Positions 15,740 through 21,124 of a stretch of DNA of 43,097 bases are shown piece after piece (position 1 is the stretch's first letter; every line of letters starts with the position of its first letter). This DNA comes from a virus, in IMG/VR virus record IMGVR_UViG_3300005366_000008, positions 1-43,097 of that record, one strand, 5' to 3'. A program made the translations under genes and the position numbers. The notes below the pieces were generated by a model. The model did not search any database and was not told the origin of the DNA. It worked only from the letters and a program-made list of their open reading frames with translations.

Positions 15740-16135
15740 ATGATGAAGAAGACACTGCTGGTCCACGCGCTGACTGCGCTGATCCTCGGAACGTGCGCCC
15801 TGGGCGCCCAAGCCACCGACTACGTGCATGGCATGCCTGATGGCCTGAAGGCCGAGCACGACGTTGCTGGCCCGACGTTCGAGGACACGGTGACGATCAA
15901 CGCGCACTACACCGGCGCCTACAAGTTCATCATCGTTCCGACCGACTCGCGACACGCCAAGGTCAAGACGCAGTTCACCGACGTCTGGCTGACCTCGAAG
16001 GTCGGCACCTGGCACATCGCCAACGAACCGGACGCGAAGTTCTGGTTCGAGCAGGGCAAGCCCTACGTGCTGCACCTGAAGGGTACGACCGGCGACCATG
16101 GCAGCTACGCGCTGATCGTCGAGGCCGTCGAATGA
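15740..16135 (+). CDS. Exported hypothetical protein, 131 aa
   Basis: A clear signal peptide (KKTLLVHALTALILG, then AQA before the mature TDYVHG) indicates Sec export to the periplasm or beyond. The mature 107 residues look all-beta (YTGAYKFIIVPTDSRHAKV; HGSYALIVEAVE). No lipobox, no sorting signal and no Cys pair in the mature part. Function unknown. GAGGAGAACG precedes the start; ATG 15743 is an alternative. Confidence 0.75.
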   Translation: MMKKTLLVHALTALILGTCALGAQATDYVHGMPDGLKAEHDVAGPTFEDTVTINAHYTGAYKFIIVPTDSRHAKVKTQFTDVWLTSKVGTWHIANEPDAKFWFEQGKPYVLHLKGTTGDHGSYALIVEAVE

Positions 16136-16293
16136 CCCCGGTCCTTCCGTTCAACAGCTGGACGATCACCCCGATCAAGCTGGAAGGGCGCGAACGTCTG
16201 CAAGACCTCCGGCGCCTCGACACGCACCACCGCACCACCTGTCCTCAGCGTGAGGCGGAGAAGGCGGAGCTCCGGCGCAAGCTGGGCCTCTAA
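16132..16293 (+). CDS. Small hypothetical protein, 53 aa
   Basis: The ATG at 16132 overlaps the previous stop (AATGA). The 53-residue product begins MTPVLPFNSWTITPIKLEG and continues as a basic helix rich in Arg and Glu (REAEKAELRRKLGL). Start overlap and codon use support translation. Unrecognised. Confidence 0.5.
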   Translation: MTPVLPFNSWTITPIKLEGRERLQDLRRLDTHHRTTCPQREAEKAELRRKLGL

Positions 16294-16321
16294 GTTTCCA
16301 CAACCAACGACTGACCACCAC

Positions 16322-16669
16322 ATGAAGATCATCCGACCCCGCAACGGCAACGTCGTCCTCAAGGAGAAGGACGCGGAGACCACCGCCTCCGGCATCATCA
16401 CCGGCACCAACACCAAGGACGAGAAGCAGTTCATCGTCGAAGCGGTGGGCGACGGCTATCTGACGGCCGAAGGCACGCGCATCCCGATCAACCTGAAGCC
16501 GGGCGACATCGTCTACGTGGCCGCCGGCGTCAACTACAGCGGCTTCGAAATGGAGGACGGCTCGCTGCGCCTGGTCCTCAACGAAGCGCAGATCCTGGGC
16601 GTCCAGGAAGACGACGGCGTGCCGATCGTCAGGGGCCTCGAGAAGGTCCAGCTGATGATGCCGAACTGA
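16322..16669 (+). CDS. GroES/gp31-like co-chaperonin, 115 aa
   Basis: Order and motifs fit the Cpn10 fold: a first strand (MKIIRPRNGNVVLKEKDAE), a mobile-loop region with SGIITGTNTKDEKQ, AVGDGYLT, LKPGDIVYVAAGVN (PGD turn), then EAQILGVQE, as in the DILAV strand of GroES. Residues after 100 are an extension. Phage co-chaperonins such as T4 gp31 cap host GroEL to fold the capsid protein. No GroEL is present in the window. No clear ribosome binding site precedes the ATG at 16322. Confidence 0.75.
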   Translation: MKIIRPRNGNVVLKEKDAETTASGIITGTNTKDEKQFIVEAVGDGYLTAEGTRIPINLKPGDIVYVAAGVNYSGFEMEDGSLRLVLNEAQILGVQEDDGVPIVRGLEKVQLMMPN

Positions 16670-16831
16670 TCAGCAAGCAAGAACATCGCGTTGCAGCGAT
16701 AGGGCGTGCTGACGTGCGTCCTGGTCGTGTCCAACTCTGCTGTCTCATGGGCTTTTGCCGGACGGAGGCAGTGGACGGGGAGCCGTACGGACTTCACAGG
16801 TCCAGCCGAAACCGAATCGGTACACGTTAGA

Positions 16832-16861
16832 GGCCCGGACGCTGGTGCACCAGATCCGGCC
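16832..16861 (+). promoter_or_regulatory. Long hairpin ahead of the gene at 16883
   Basis: GGCC-GGA pairs with TCCGGCC around an inner CTGG-TGCA-CCAG stem. The hairpin ends six bases after the last loop and 10 bases before GAGGAG. In the preceding 160 nt I see GGAC/GTCC (about 16789-16803) and little else. It may control translation or stabilise the mRNA 5' end. Confidence 0.4.
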
Positions 16862-16882
16862 ACCTATTCAGAGGAGACAGGC

Positions 16883-17173
16883 ATGTTTGCCTTTCTGTTC
16901 AAGATGTTTCCGTTCGGCACACCACGCAGGTTCGTGCCGGTCACGCAGAAGCCTGACACGCGTCTCTACAAGACGCTGAAGCACCTGCGTGACATGAAGG
17001 GCGGCATCCACGTGAACGGCGTCGATGTGCGCCGTGTGGCTACGATGGCCTACGCGGAAACGCCCGAGTACGCGCGTGCTGGCCTCGAGCTGATCGCGCG
17101 TGCGATCGAGCCAGGTGACATCAACATCGACGGTGTCGACCTGGGCAAGTTGGCCAGAGATGGTCTGAAGTGA
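16883..17173 (+). CDS. Hypothetical protein, 96 aa
   Basis: GAGGAGAC precedes the ATG at 16883; the longer upstream frame has no start signal and covers the hairpin region. The N-terminus is hydrophobic and basic (MFAFLFKMFPFG), and the rest has two short repeats: GGIHVNGVDVRRVATMAYAE and GDINIDGVDLGKLARDGL. The repeat suggests a small duplicated fold. Function unknown. It lies seven bases before tRNA-Thr. Confidence 0.65.
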   Translation: MFAFLFKMFPFGTPRRFVPVTQKPDTRLYKTLKHLRDMKGGIHVNGVDVRRVATMAYAETPEYARAGLELIARAIEPGDINIDGVDLGKLARDGLK

Positions 17174-17179
17174 TCTGAT

Positions 17180-17255
17180 GCCGGCTTGGCACAGTTGGTA
17201 GCGCATCCGCCTTGTAAGCGGGAGGTCAGGGGTTCGAGTCCTCTAGCCGGCACCA
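17180..17255 (+). tRNA. tRNA-Thr (anticodon UGU)
   Basis: A canonical 76-nt cloverleaf is present. The acceptor GCCGGCT pairs perfectly with AGCCGGC; the anticodon stem TCCGC/GCGGG holds the loop CTTGTAA with anticodon TGT; the variable loop is AGGTC; the T arm is AGGGG-TTCGAGT-CCTCT. ACCA is encoded. The D stem (GCAC/GCGC) has one A-C mismatch. It decodes ACA, a rare codon in GC-rich genomes, which could help phage translation. Confidence 0.95.
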
Positions 17256-17276
17256 TCGGTCACGCCAAGTTTCTGT

Positions 17277-17353
17277 CGGAGTGTAGCGCAGCCAGGTAGC
17301 GCATCTGCTTTGGGAGCAGAGGGTCGCAGGTTCGATTCCTGTCGCTCCGACCA
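17277..17353 (+). tRNA. tRNA-Pro (anticodon UGG)
   Basis: A canonical 77-nt cloverleaf is present. The acceptor CGGAGTG pairs with CGCTCCG, with the C1-G72 pair typical of bacterial tRNA-Pro; the D stem is GCGC/GCGC; the anticodon stem TCTGC/GCAGA holds the loop TTTGGGA; the T arm is GCAGG-TTCGATT-CCTGT; ACCA is encoded. It follows tRNA-Thr after 21 bases. Confidence 0.95.
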
Positions 17354-17835
17354 AGTTTTGCCGAGAAGCCTGTAAGTCAGGCGACTTTAGGACAGTCGAT
17401 AGTTGGTTATCGTCGCACAGCACCAGGTGACTGGTGACCGTCGGATGGTGTGACTTGGCGAGGGACAAGGCCCTCACGCTGTGAGCTTGAGCTAACGGGC
17501 GATTCAGCAGCCTCCAACAGACCATGTCCAGCCCCTGTGTTCCGGTATGGGTGCATGAGCCGAGGCGAGGAACCAAGGCAATAGGGCACTCGATGCACAG
17601 GGTCCACGCTGATCCACCTTGGTACTCAGGTTCCAAGACGTCGGCGGGAGTGAGCAGGATCTATCAATGTCGGCGTAGCGCCCGACCTCGGCACCCTTAG
17701 GCAAGGGAAGCCCAACGACTGACCGAAGAGCATGCCGAACGAGCCGAGTAGCCAACCTCCGCCTAGTAGGGTGACTTGTGTAGGACGACTGTTGGGCTTC
17801 CTGCGCCTTCCTTCTTTTTCAACCCGGAGAACCTG
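17354..17835 (+). ncRNA. 482-nt non-coding, densely structured region; candidate large ornate RNA
   Basis: No credible ORF is present. Helices visible by eye include GCCTG-TAAGT-CAGGC, CGATA/TATCG, CACCAG-GTGA-CTGGTG (17421-17436) inside GTCGCAC/GTGTGAC (17412-17454), GAGGG/CCCTC, GTGCAT/ATGCAC, CTTGG/CCAAG, CCCTT-AGGC-AAGGG, and a perfect 11-bp stem GGAAGCCCAAC/GTTGGGCTTCC (17706-17716 with 17791-17801). Position directly downstream of phage tRNAs and the size recall the GOLLD and ROOL classes of large phage RNAs; I cannot confirm membership. After the last stem a CTTCTTTTTC tract precedes the next gene. Confidence 0.5.
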
Positions 17836-18930
17836 ATGCTTCGACGACTCTCTGCGTTCCTGTTCGCTTCCGCGGCCGCTGTGGCTTTCGCAGGCCAGGT
17901 CTGCTCGCTGGACCCTGCAAGACCCGCTGGCCAGATCGGCAACGGCTTCTACGTGGCGAAGGCTTCGTCGGTGCACGGTGCGGCACCTGCCGCTTCCGGT
18001 GCGGTCGATCCGTACAAGCTGTTCGACCCGAGCGGCACCGAGTTCCGCATCCGTGGTGCCAATCGCAACCACTGGGACTCGTACGGAACCCCGAAGGGCT
18101 TTCCGCTCAGCGGCGCCAACACCGAGCGCATCGTCCTCAAGTTCGCGAACTCGGAAGCCTACAACTGGGGCATCGTCAAGACCCAGATGCTGGACAACGG
18201 GATCACGCCGATCCCAGGCTCGTGGCTCGGGACCTGCAAGGCCGACCCTGCAGTCCTCGTCGGGATCGTCGACACCTGGGTTGCCCAGGCGAAGACGTGG
18301 ACGCAGCTGAACGATGTCGGGCTCATCAACATCGCGAACGAATGGGGTCCTGCGAACAGCGCCGTGTGGCGCGATTCGTACCTGGCTGCCGTGGCTCGCA
18401 TGCGTGCCGCTGGCTACACCGGTACGCTCGTGATCGACAGCGGCGGCTGCGGCCAGGATGCGCAGGACATCGTCAAGTACGGCCAGGCCCTGCTCGATGC
18501 GGATCCGCAGCACAACCTGCTGTTCGACGTCCACGTGTACGGCTCCTTCCACTACCCGAAGGCGACTGCCACGTGGATGCAGGACTACACGACGGCACTG
18601 AACCAGCTGAAGGCCACCGGCCTGCCGATCGTCATCGGCGAGTTCGGACCTGGGCACAACATCGGCCCGAGCCCGACGATGCTGCCGCCCGAAGTGATCG
18701 TCGCCGACGCGGAGGCCAACGGCTGGGGCTGGATGCCGTGGTCCTGGGACGACAACAACCTGCAGGGCTGCCTCAGCGACGACAACGGCTTCTCGCTGAC
18801 CATCAAGTGCGGCACCTACACCGGCAGCCCCTTCGAGCTGACCAAGTTCGGGCAGACGATGGTCGCCCTGTGGGCGCAGTACAAGCCGCAGAAGGCACAG
18901 CTCAACTTCGTGCCCCTGACCACCCGATGA
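17836..18930 (+). CDS. Secreted GH5-type glycosidase (mannanase/cellulase-like), 364 aa
   Basis: A signal peptide (MLRRLSAFLFASAAAVAFAG) is followed by a TIM-barrel glycosidase with GH5 landmarks: FRIRGANRNHW (70-80), the acid/base in INIANEWG (E169), DVHVYGSFH (231-239), the nucleophile in IVIGEFGPG (E269), and GWMPWSWDDN near 320. The pattern is nearest to beta-mannanases such as subfamily 8. It would cut beta-1,4-linked polysaccharide outside the inner membrane. Unlike tail depolymerases it is a stand-alone secreted enzyme. GGAG lies 7-10 bases ahead of the ATG at 17836. Confidence 0.8.
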   Translation: MLRRLSAFLFASAAAVAFAGQVCSLDPARPAGQIGNGFYVAKASSVHGAAPAASGAVDPYKLFDPSGTEFRIRGANRNHWDSYGTPKGFPLSGANTERIVLKFANSEAYNWGIVKTQMLDNGITPIPGSWLGTCKADPAVLVGIVDTWVAQAKTWTQLNDVGLINIANEWGPANSAVWRDSYLAAVARMRAAGYTGTLVIDSGGCGQDAQDIVKYGQALLDADPQHNLLFDVHVYGSFHYPKATATWMQDYTTALNQLKATGLPIVIGEFGPGHNIGPSPTMLPPEVIVADAEANGWGWMPWSWDDNNLQGCLSDDNGFSLTIKCGTYTGSPFELTKFGQTMVALWAQYKPQKAQLNFVPLTTR

Positions 18931-18937
18931 ACCCTGA

Positions 18938-19027
18938 GCGGCCGTAGTTCAATGGCAGAACAGCGGACCAACCAGCAGGTAGCTCCTGCGACAGCAGACG
19001 CGGGTTCGATTCCCGTCAGCCGCTCCA
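18938..19027 (+). tRNA. tRNA-Gly-like body with an abnormal 38-nt anticodon region
   Basis: The acceptor GCGGCCG/CAGCCGC (one C-A mismatch), T8A9, D arm GTTC-AATGGCA-GAAC, T arm GCGGG-TTCGATT-CCCGT, and encoded TCCA match bacterial tRNA-Gly. Positions 26-48, normally 23 nt, are 38 nt here (18962-18999). No 5-bp stem with a 7-nt loop can be drawn; the best hairpins are GCAGG-TAGCT-CCTGC or CTGC-GACA-GCAG. A decoding anticodon is therefore not evident. It may be degenerate or a tRNA-like RNA with another job. Confidence 0.6.
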
Positions 19028-19047
19028 TAGAACAAGAAGGACCCTTC

Positions 19048-19452
19048 ATGTCCACGTACCTCTACGACGAAGACCGCAAGATGCTGTGCGACACGACGAC
19101 TCGTGCTCGCCTCATCCTCTGCATGGTCTCTCGCTGGCGCATGATCGCCGCCCAAGAACGGGCCACCCAGCGACAACACGACCTGGACGCCGCGACCGCC
19201 CTGGCAGTCGCCGAAGGTCAGAAGCTCGGATACGGCTACGGCGATGACTACGACCCGCTGCACGGTCTGGACTGCGTGCTGCCGCGCGCGTTCGAACTGG
19301 CCAACGTGGCCCTGCCGGAGACGTCCAAGATGACGGCTCACGAGGTAGAGGCCTACGGCATCAGCTTCACCTCTGCCAACGAGAACTACCCGCAGGCGCG
19401 CCTGTTCATCAAGGAGCGCGCCGCCGACAAGAAGTTGGTCTACGTCTCGTAG
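19048..19452 (+). CDS. Hypothetical protein, 134 aa
   Basis: AGAAGGA precedes the ATG at 19048, 20 bases after the tRNA-Gly-like element. The protein is mostly helical and soluble (ARLILCMVSRWRMIAAQERA), with YGYGDDYDPLHGLDC in the middle. No export signal. Unrecognised. It is flanked by structured RNAs on both sides. Confidence 0.65.
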   Translation: MSTYLYDEDRKMLCDTTTRARLILCMVSRWRMIAAQERATQRQHDLDAATALAVAEGQKLGYGYGDDYDPLHGLDCVLPRAFELANVALPETSKMTAHEVEAYGISFTSANENYPQARLFIKERAADKKLVYVS

Positions 19453-19461
19453 GCCGTCGAT

Positions 19462-19573
19462 TGCCATCCGACCTGAGGACACGCATTAGTGGGGATCCGC
19501 AAGGGTCTTCTGGGATACGCGTACACTTACGCTCTTGGGTCTCACAGACGAGGCGGCCGCTAGTCGGATGGCA
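19462..19573 (+). ncRNA. Multi-hairpin RNA A, closed by an 11-bp stem
   Basis: TGCCATCCGAC (19462-19472) pairs perfectly with GTCGGATGGCA (19563-19573). Inside are CAC/GTG, GGATCC-GCAA-GGGTCT (GNRA-type tetraloop) and GCGTA-CACT-TACGC inside a longer TCTG/CAGA stem, so a multi-branched junction is likely. RNA B at 20734 has the same plan and shares the GGATC-GCAA-GGTC hairpin and a CTGAG box. It is neither tRNA nor a known class to me. Confidence 0.55.
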
Positions 19574-19583
19574 TTCACCGCAG

Positions 19584-19599
19584 AACTGTAAAGAAAGAG
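19584..19599 (+). promoter_or_regulatory. Promoter-like motif AACTGTAAAGAAAGAG
   Basis: This copy starts 20 bases before the 5' end of the tRNA-like gene at 19604, the distance expected for a -10-type element and a short leader. It lies between RNA A and the tRNA-like RNA, far from any protein start, so a role in translation is excluded. It is the best single argument that the motif is a promoter. Confidence 0.6.
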
Positions 19600-19603
19600 T
19601 ATG

Positions 19604-19685
19604 GTTGCCTTAGCTCAGTGGTAGAGCACTCGCTGGCCTTCGGGCATGTGAGAGGTCGACGGTTCGATCCCGTCAGGCGGCCCCA
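19604..19685 (+). tRNA. tRNA-like gene with the anticodon loop replaced by a UUCG-capped hairpin
   Basis: The body is canonical: acceptor GTTGCCT/AGGCGGC, T8A9, D arm GCTC-AGTGGTA-GAGC, variable AGGTC, T arm GACGG-TTCGATC-CCGTC, discriminator C and CCA encoded. The anticodon stem CTCGC/GTGAG is intact, but the loop is 14 nt (19634-19647) and folds as GCC-TTCG-GGC with small flanks. No 7-nt loop with U33 exists, so normal decoding is not expected. The elbow and CCA end should still be recognised by tRNA-processing enzymes. Confidence 0.75.
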
Positions 19686-19887
19686 GGTTGTGCTTTTGTG
19701 TCGAACAAGGTGTGCAATGACGAAGCCCCACCGCGAGTGCGAAGTCGGAGCATGGTAGCCACGATCGAAACATAGTTCCACGTCGCAGCGACTCCCACAA
19801 AGGTCGGGGATGCAGGGCCCTGGTAACGACGTGATGTGGGTGGAGAATCGGGAATCCCACCGCAGAAGCACTCCCCGCAAATTCAAA
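19686..19887 (+). other. 202-nt non-coding stretch between tRNA-like elements
   Basis: No gene is present. I see short hairpins (GTCGC-A-GCGAC palindrome near 19787; GGTGG/CCACC enclosing GGGA/TCCC near 19838-19862; an imperfect CTTTTGT/ACAAGG near 19692). It may be a spacer or part of a longer transcript started at the promoter-like motif at 19584. Confidence 0.35.
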
Positions 19888-20004
19888 CGGGCTCTACCAC
19901 AGGGGTAGAACAAGTAGGGCGGCCAGTAGGTAAATAGGCGCTGAAGCGCTGTTCCCGACAGCTGCGGCCGAACGTCGGTACGTTCAACTCGTACAGTCCG
20001 ACCA
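19888..20004 (+). ncRNA. 117-nt tRNA-like element with T arm and ACCA end
   Basis: The 3' end has a T-arm pattern, GTACG-TTCAACT-CGTAC, followed by AGTCCG and ACCA. The 5' bases CGGGCT can pair with AGTCCG (six pairs, one G-U). Between them are an 8-bp hairpin GCTCTACC/GGTAGAAC (one mismatch), GCGC-TGAA-GCGC, and GGCC/GGCC, with no anticodon arm. At 117 nt it is too long for a normal tRNA. It may be a degenerate or atypical tRNA-like RNA, or chance resemblance of the T arm. Confidence 0.35.
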
Positions 20005-20032
20005 TTTCCCAACCACAGCCTAGGAGCTGACA

Positions 20033-20221
20033 ATGCAGAAGTCCCTGATCCTCGCGACCCTGATCGCTGCCTGTGCCGTCGCCACCTGTGCCGCCGCTGC
20101 CTCCAGCACCGCGGAGCCGATCCAGTCGCCGCAGCCCGAGGCCACGCCGGACGGCTGCATGCCGGGCAACGGCGGCTCGGCCCCCATCTGCACGCCGGGC
20201 ACGGGCCCTGGCGGCAAGTAA
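20033..20221 (+). CDS. Small exported Pro/Gly-rich protein, 62 aa
   Basis: The signal peptide (KSLILATLIAACAVATCAAA) is followed by a 40-residue mature part rich in Pro, Gly and Ser with two Cys (GCMPGNGGSAPICTPGTGPG). The signal contains VATC, but Thr before Cys argues against a lipobox. TAGGAG precedes the ATG at 20033. Fate after export is unknown; it resembles the low-complexity linkers of the nearby PEP-CTERM protein. Confidence 0.65.
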   Translation: MQKSLILATLIAACAVATCAAAASSTAEPIQSPQPEATPDGCMPGNGGSAPICTPGTGPGGK

Positions 20222-20344
20222 GGCCAGCTGAACGATCAACGCAGCGAGGGCGAAAGAAGAGTCACCCGCAGTTGCAATGAAGGCCGCCTCCCCAGGCCCG
20301 ACACCCGGCGCAAGCCGGAAGTCATACCATAGGGAACATGGTTG

Positions 20345-20700
20345 TGTGTCGGTCTTCGGATCGACGAGAGGTTGAAGTTGACGGGTTCGACACGCGGGTT
20401 CAAGTCCCGCCACCTCCACCTTAGACTCCACAAGTAGTGGCACGAGCCACCGTGGGAGCCGAACGCCTTTCTGTGGCCAGACAACGCCGGAAGCAAGACA
20501 GTCGTGGTACGGCTGACGGTGCGGGTGGTGTCTAAGGTGGGGGTGACATGGGATCGACCGAGCCGCTGATATAGAGACCAACAACTCGCGTACATCGCCT
20601 TGCCTAGCTCAGCGTTAGAGAGCCGACAGGGTACAAAACTAACTGCCAACGACGAGCAATTCGCTCAGGCCCTCGCGGCCTAAGCGCAGAACATCTCCGG
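20345..20700 (+). ncRNA. ssrA: Permuted (two-piece) tmRNA, tag ANDEQFAQALAA
   Basis: The 3' acceptor piece comes first: T arm GCGGG-TTCAAGT-CCCGC (20394-20410), then CACCTCC, A and CC (20411-20420). The 5' coding piece starts at 20539 with GGGGGTG, which pairs with CACCTCC and places a G3-U70 wobble, the alanine identity signal. GACATGGGATCGAC follows, as in tmRNA D-loops, and CGAGCC (20559) pairs with GGTTCG (20384) as helix 2. The spacer ends CCTTAGAC/GTCTAAGG pair and extend the acceptor. The tag frame is 20645-20683, GCC to TAA. The outer ends are approximate. It would rescue stalled ribosomes and mark peptides for proteolysis. Confidence 0.9.
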
Positions 20701-20733
20701 GTTCTACCTAGTTCGCTAGGTGTGTACGGAGAC

Positions 20734-20840
20734 GGGCCGGCGCACTGAGTAACCCTTGGTGCGTGTCTGAGTAAGCCGGGATCGCAAGGTCCAGGTTAGA
20801 GCACTGCGAGGTTTACCTCTACGTGCTCGAACGCCGGCCC
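20734..20840 (+). ncRNA. Multi-hairpin RNA B, closed by a 9-bp stem
   Basis: GGGCCGGCG (20734-20742) pairs perfectly with CGCCGGCCC (20832-20840). Inside are GCAC/GTGC, GGATC-GCAA-GGTCC, and a long hairpin GAGCAC/GTGCTC enclosing GAGG-TTTA-CCTC, giving a four-way, cloverleaf-like junction without a T loop. RNA A at 19462 shares the plan and the GCAA-capped hairpin. Upstream, CTCCG/CGGAG enclosing ACCTAG-TTCG-CTAGGT (20695-20731) ends the tmRNA region. Confidence 0.55.
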
Positions 20841-20870
20841 ACCCCTAACAACCTTGAAGAAGGAGGTGCC

Positions 20871-20885
20871 ATGTGTAGCAACTAA
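20871..20885 (+). promoter_or_regulatory. Four-codon leader ORF (MCSN) with a perfect ribosome binding site
   Basis: AAGGAGGTG, the best ribosome binding site in the region, sits just before ATG-TGT-AGC-AAC-TAA. The next real gene starts 11 bases after the stop. Such a short ORF may couple or modulate translation of the 58-residue protein, or attract initiating ribosomes. Confidence 0.4.
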
Positions 20886-20896
20886 CGGAGCAACAC

Positions 20897-21073
20897 ATGA
20901 ACCAACCGAAATCCCTCTACCGTCGCTACGCTGTCTTCGGACCTGGTGGTCTGAAGTGCGGGTGCTGCGGACCCGGCGCTGGGCCCTACAAGAAGTCCGA
21001 ACTGCGCCGGATGAAGAAGCGGGAGCGTCGCATGAGCTTCACGGAGCTGGTGCGCGAGTCCAACGAGGACTGA
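20897..21073 (+). CDS. Small basic protein with CGCC motif, 58 aa
   Basis: CGGAG precedes the ATG at 20897. The product begins MNQPKSLYRRYAVFGPGG, has LKCGCCGPGAGPYKK and then a strongly basic helix (KKSELRRMKKRERRM). Cys clustering next to basic residues suggests a small metal- or nucleic-acid-binding protein, but there are only three Cys. A terminator follows its stop by seven bases, so it ends the tmRNA-region transcript. Confidence 0.6.
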   Translation: MNQPKSLYRRYAVFGPGGLKCGCCGPGAGPYKKSELRRMKKRERRMSFTELVRESNED

Positions 21074-21080
21074 ACAGAAC

Positions 21081-21103
21081 GAGGGGCTACGGCCCCTCTT
21101 TCC
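21081..21103 (+). terminator. Rho-independent terminator
   Basis: GAGGGGC pairs with GCCCCTC around a TACG loop (7 bp), followed by a short T-rich run (TTTCC). It lies seven bases after the stop of the 58-residue gene. Confidence 0.75.
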
Positions 21104-21124
21104 ATTTCTGATCAGGAGAAGATC

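Noticed and set aside
17354-17835. Possible further tRNAs in this region (for example around AGGTTCCAAG)
   Set aside because: No T loop of the TTCRANN type with matching stems and no acceptor pair could be drawn.
20854-21111. An 85-codon frame starting at TTG over the 58-residue gene
   Set aside because: It has no ribosome binding site and runs through the terminator at 21081. The frame starting at 20897 has better signals and composition.
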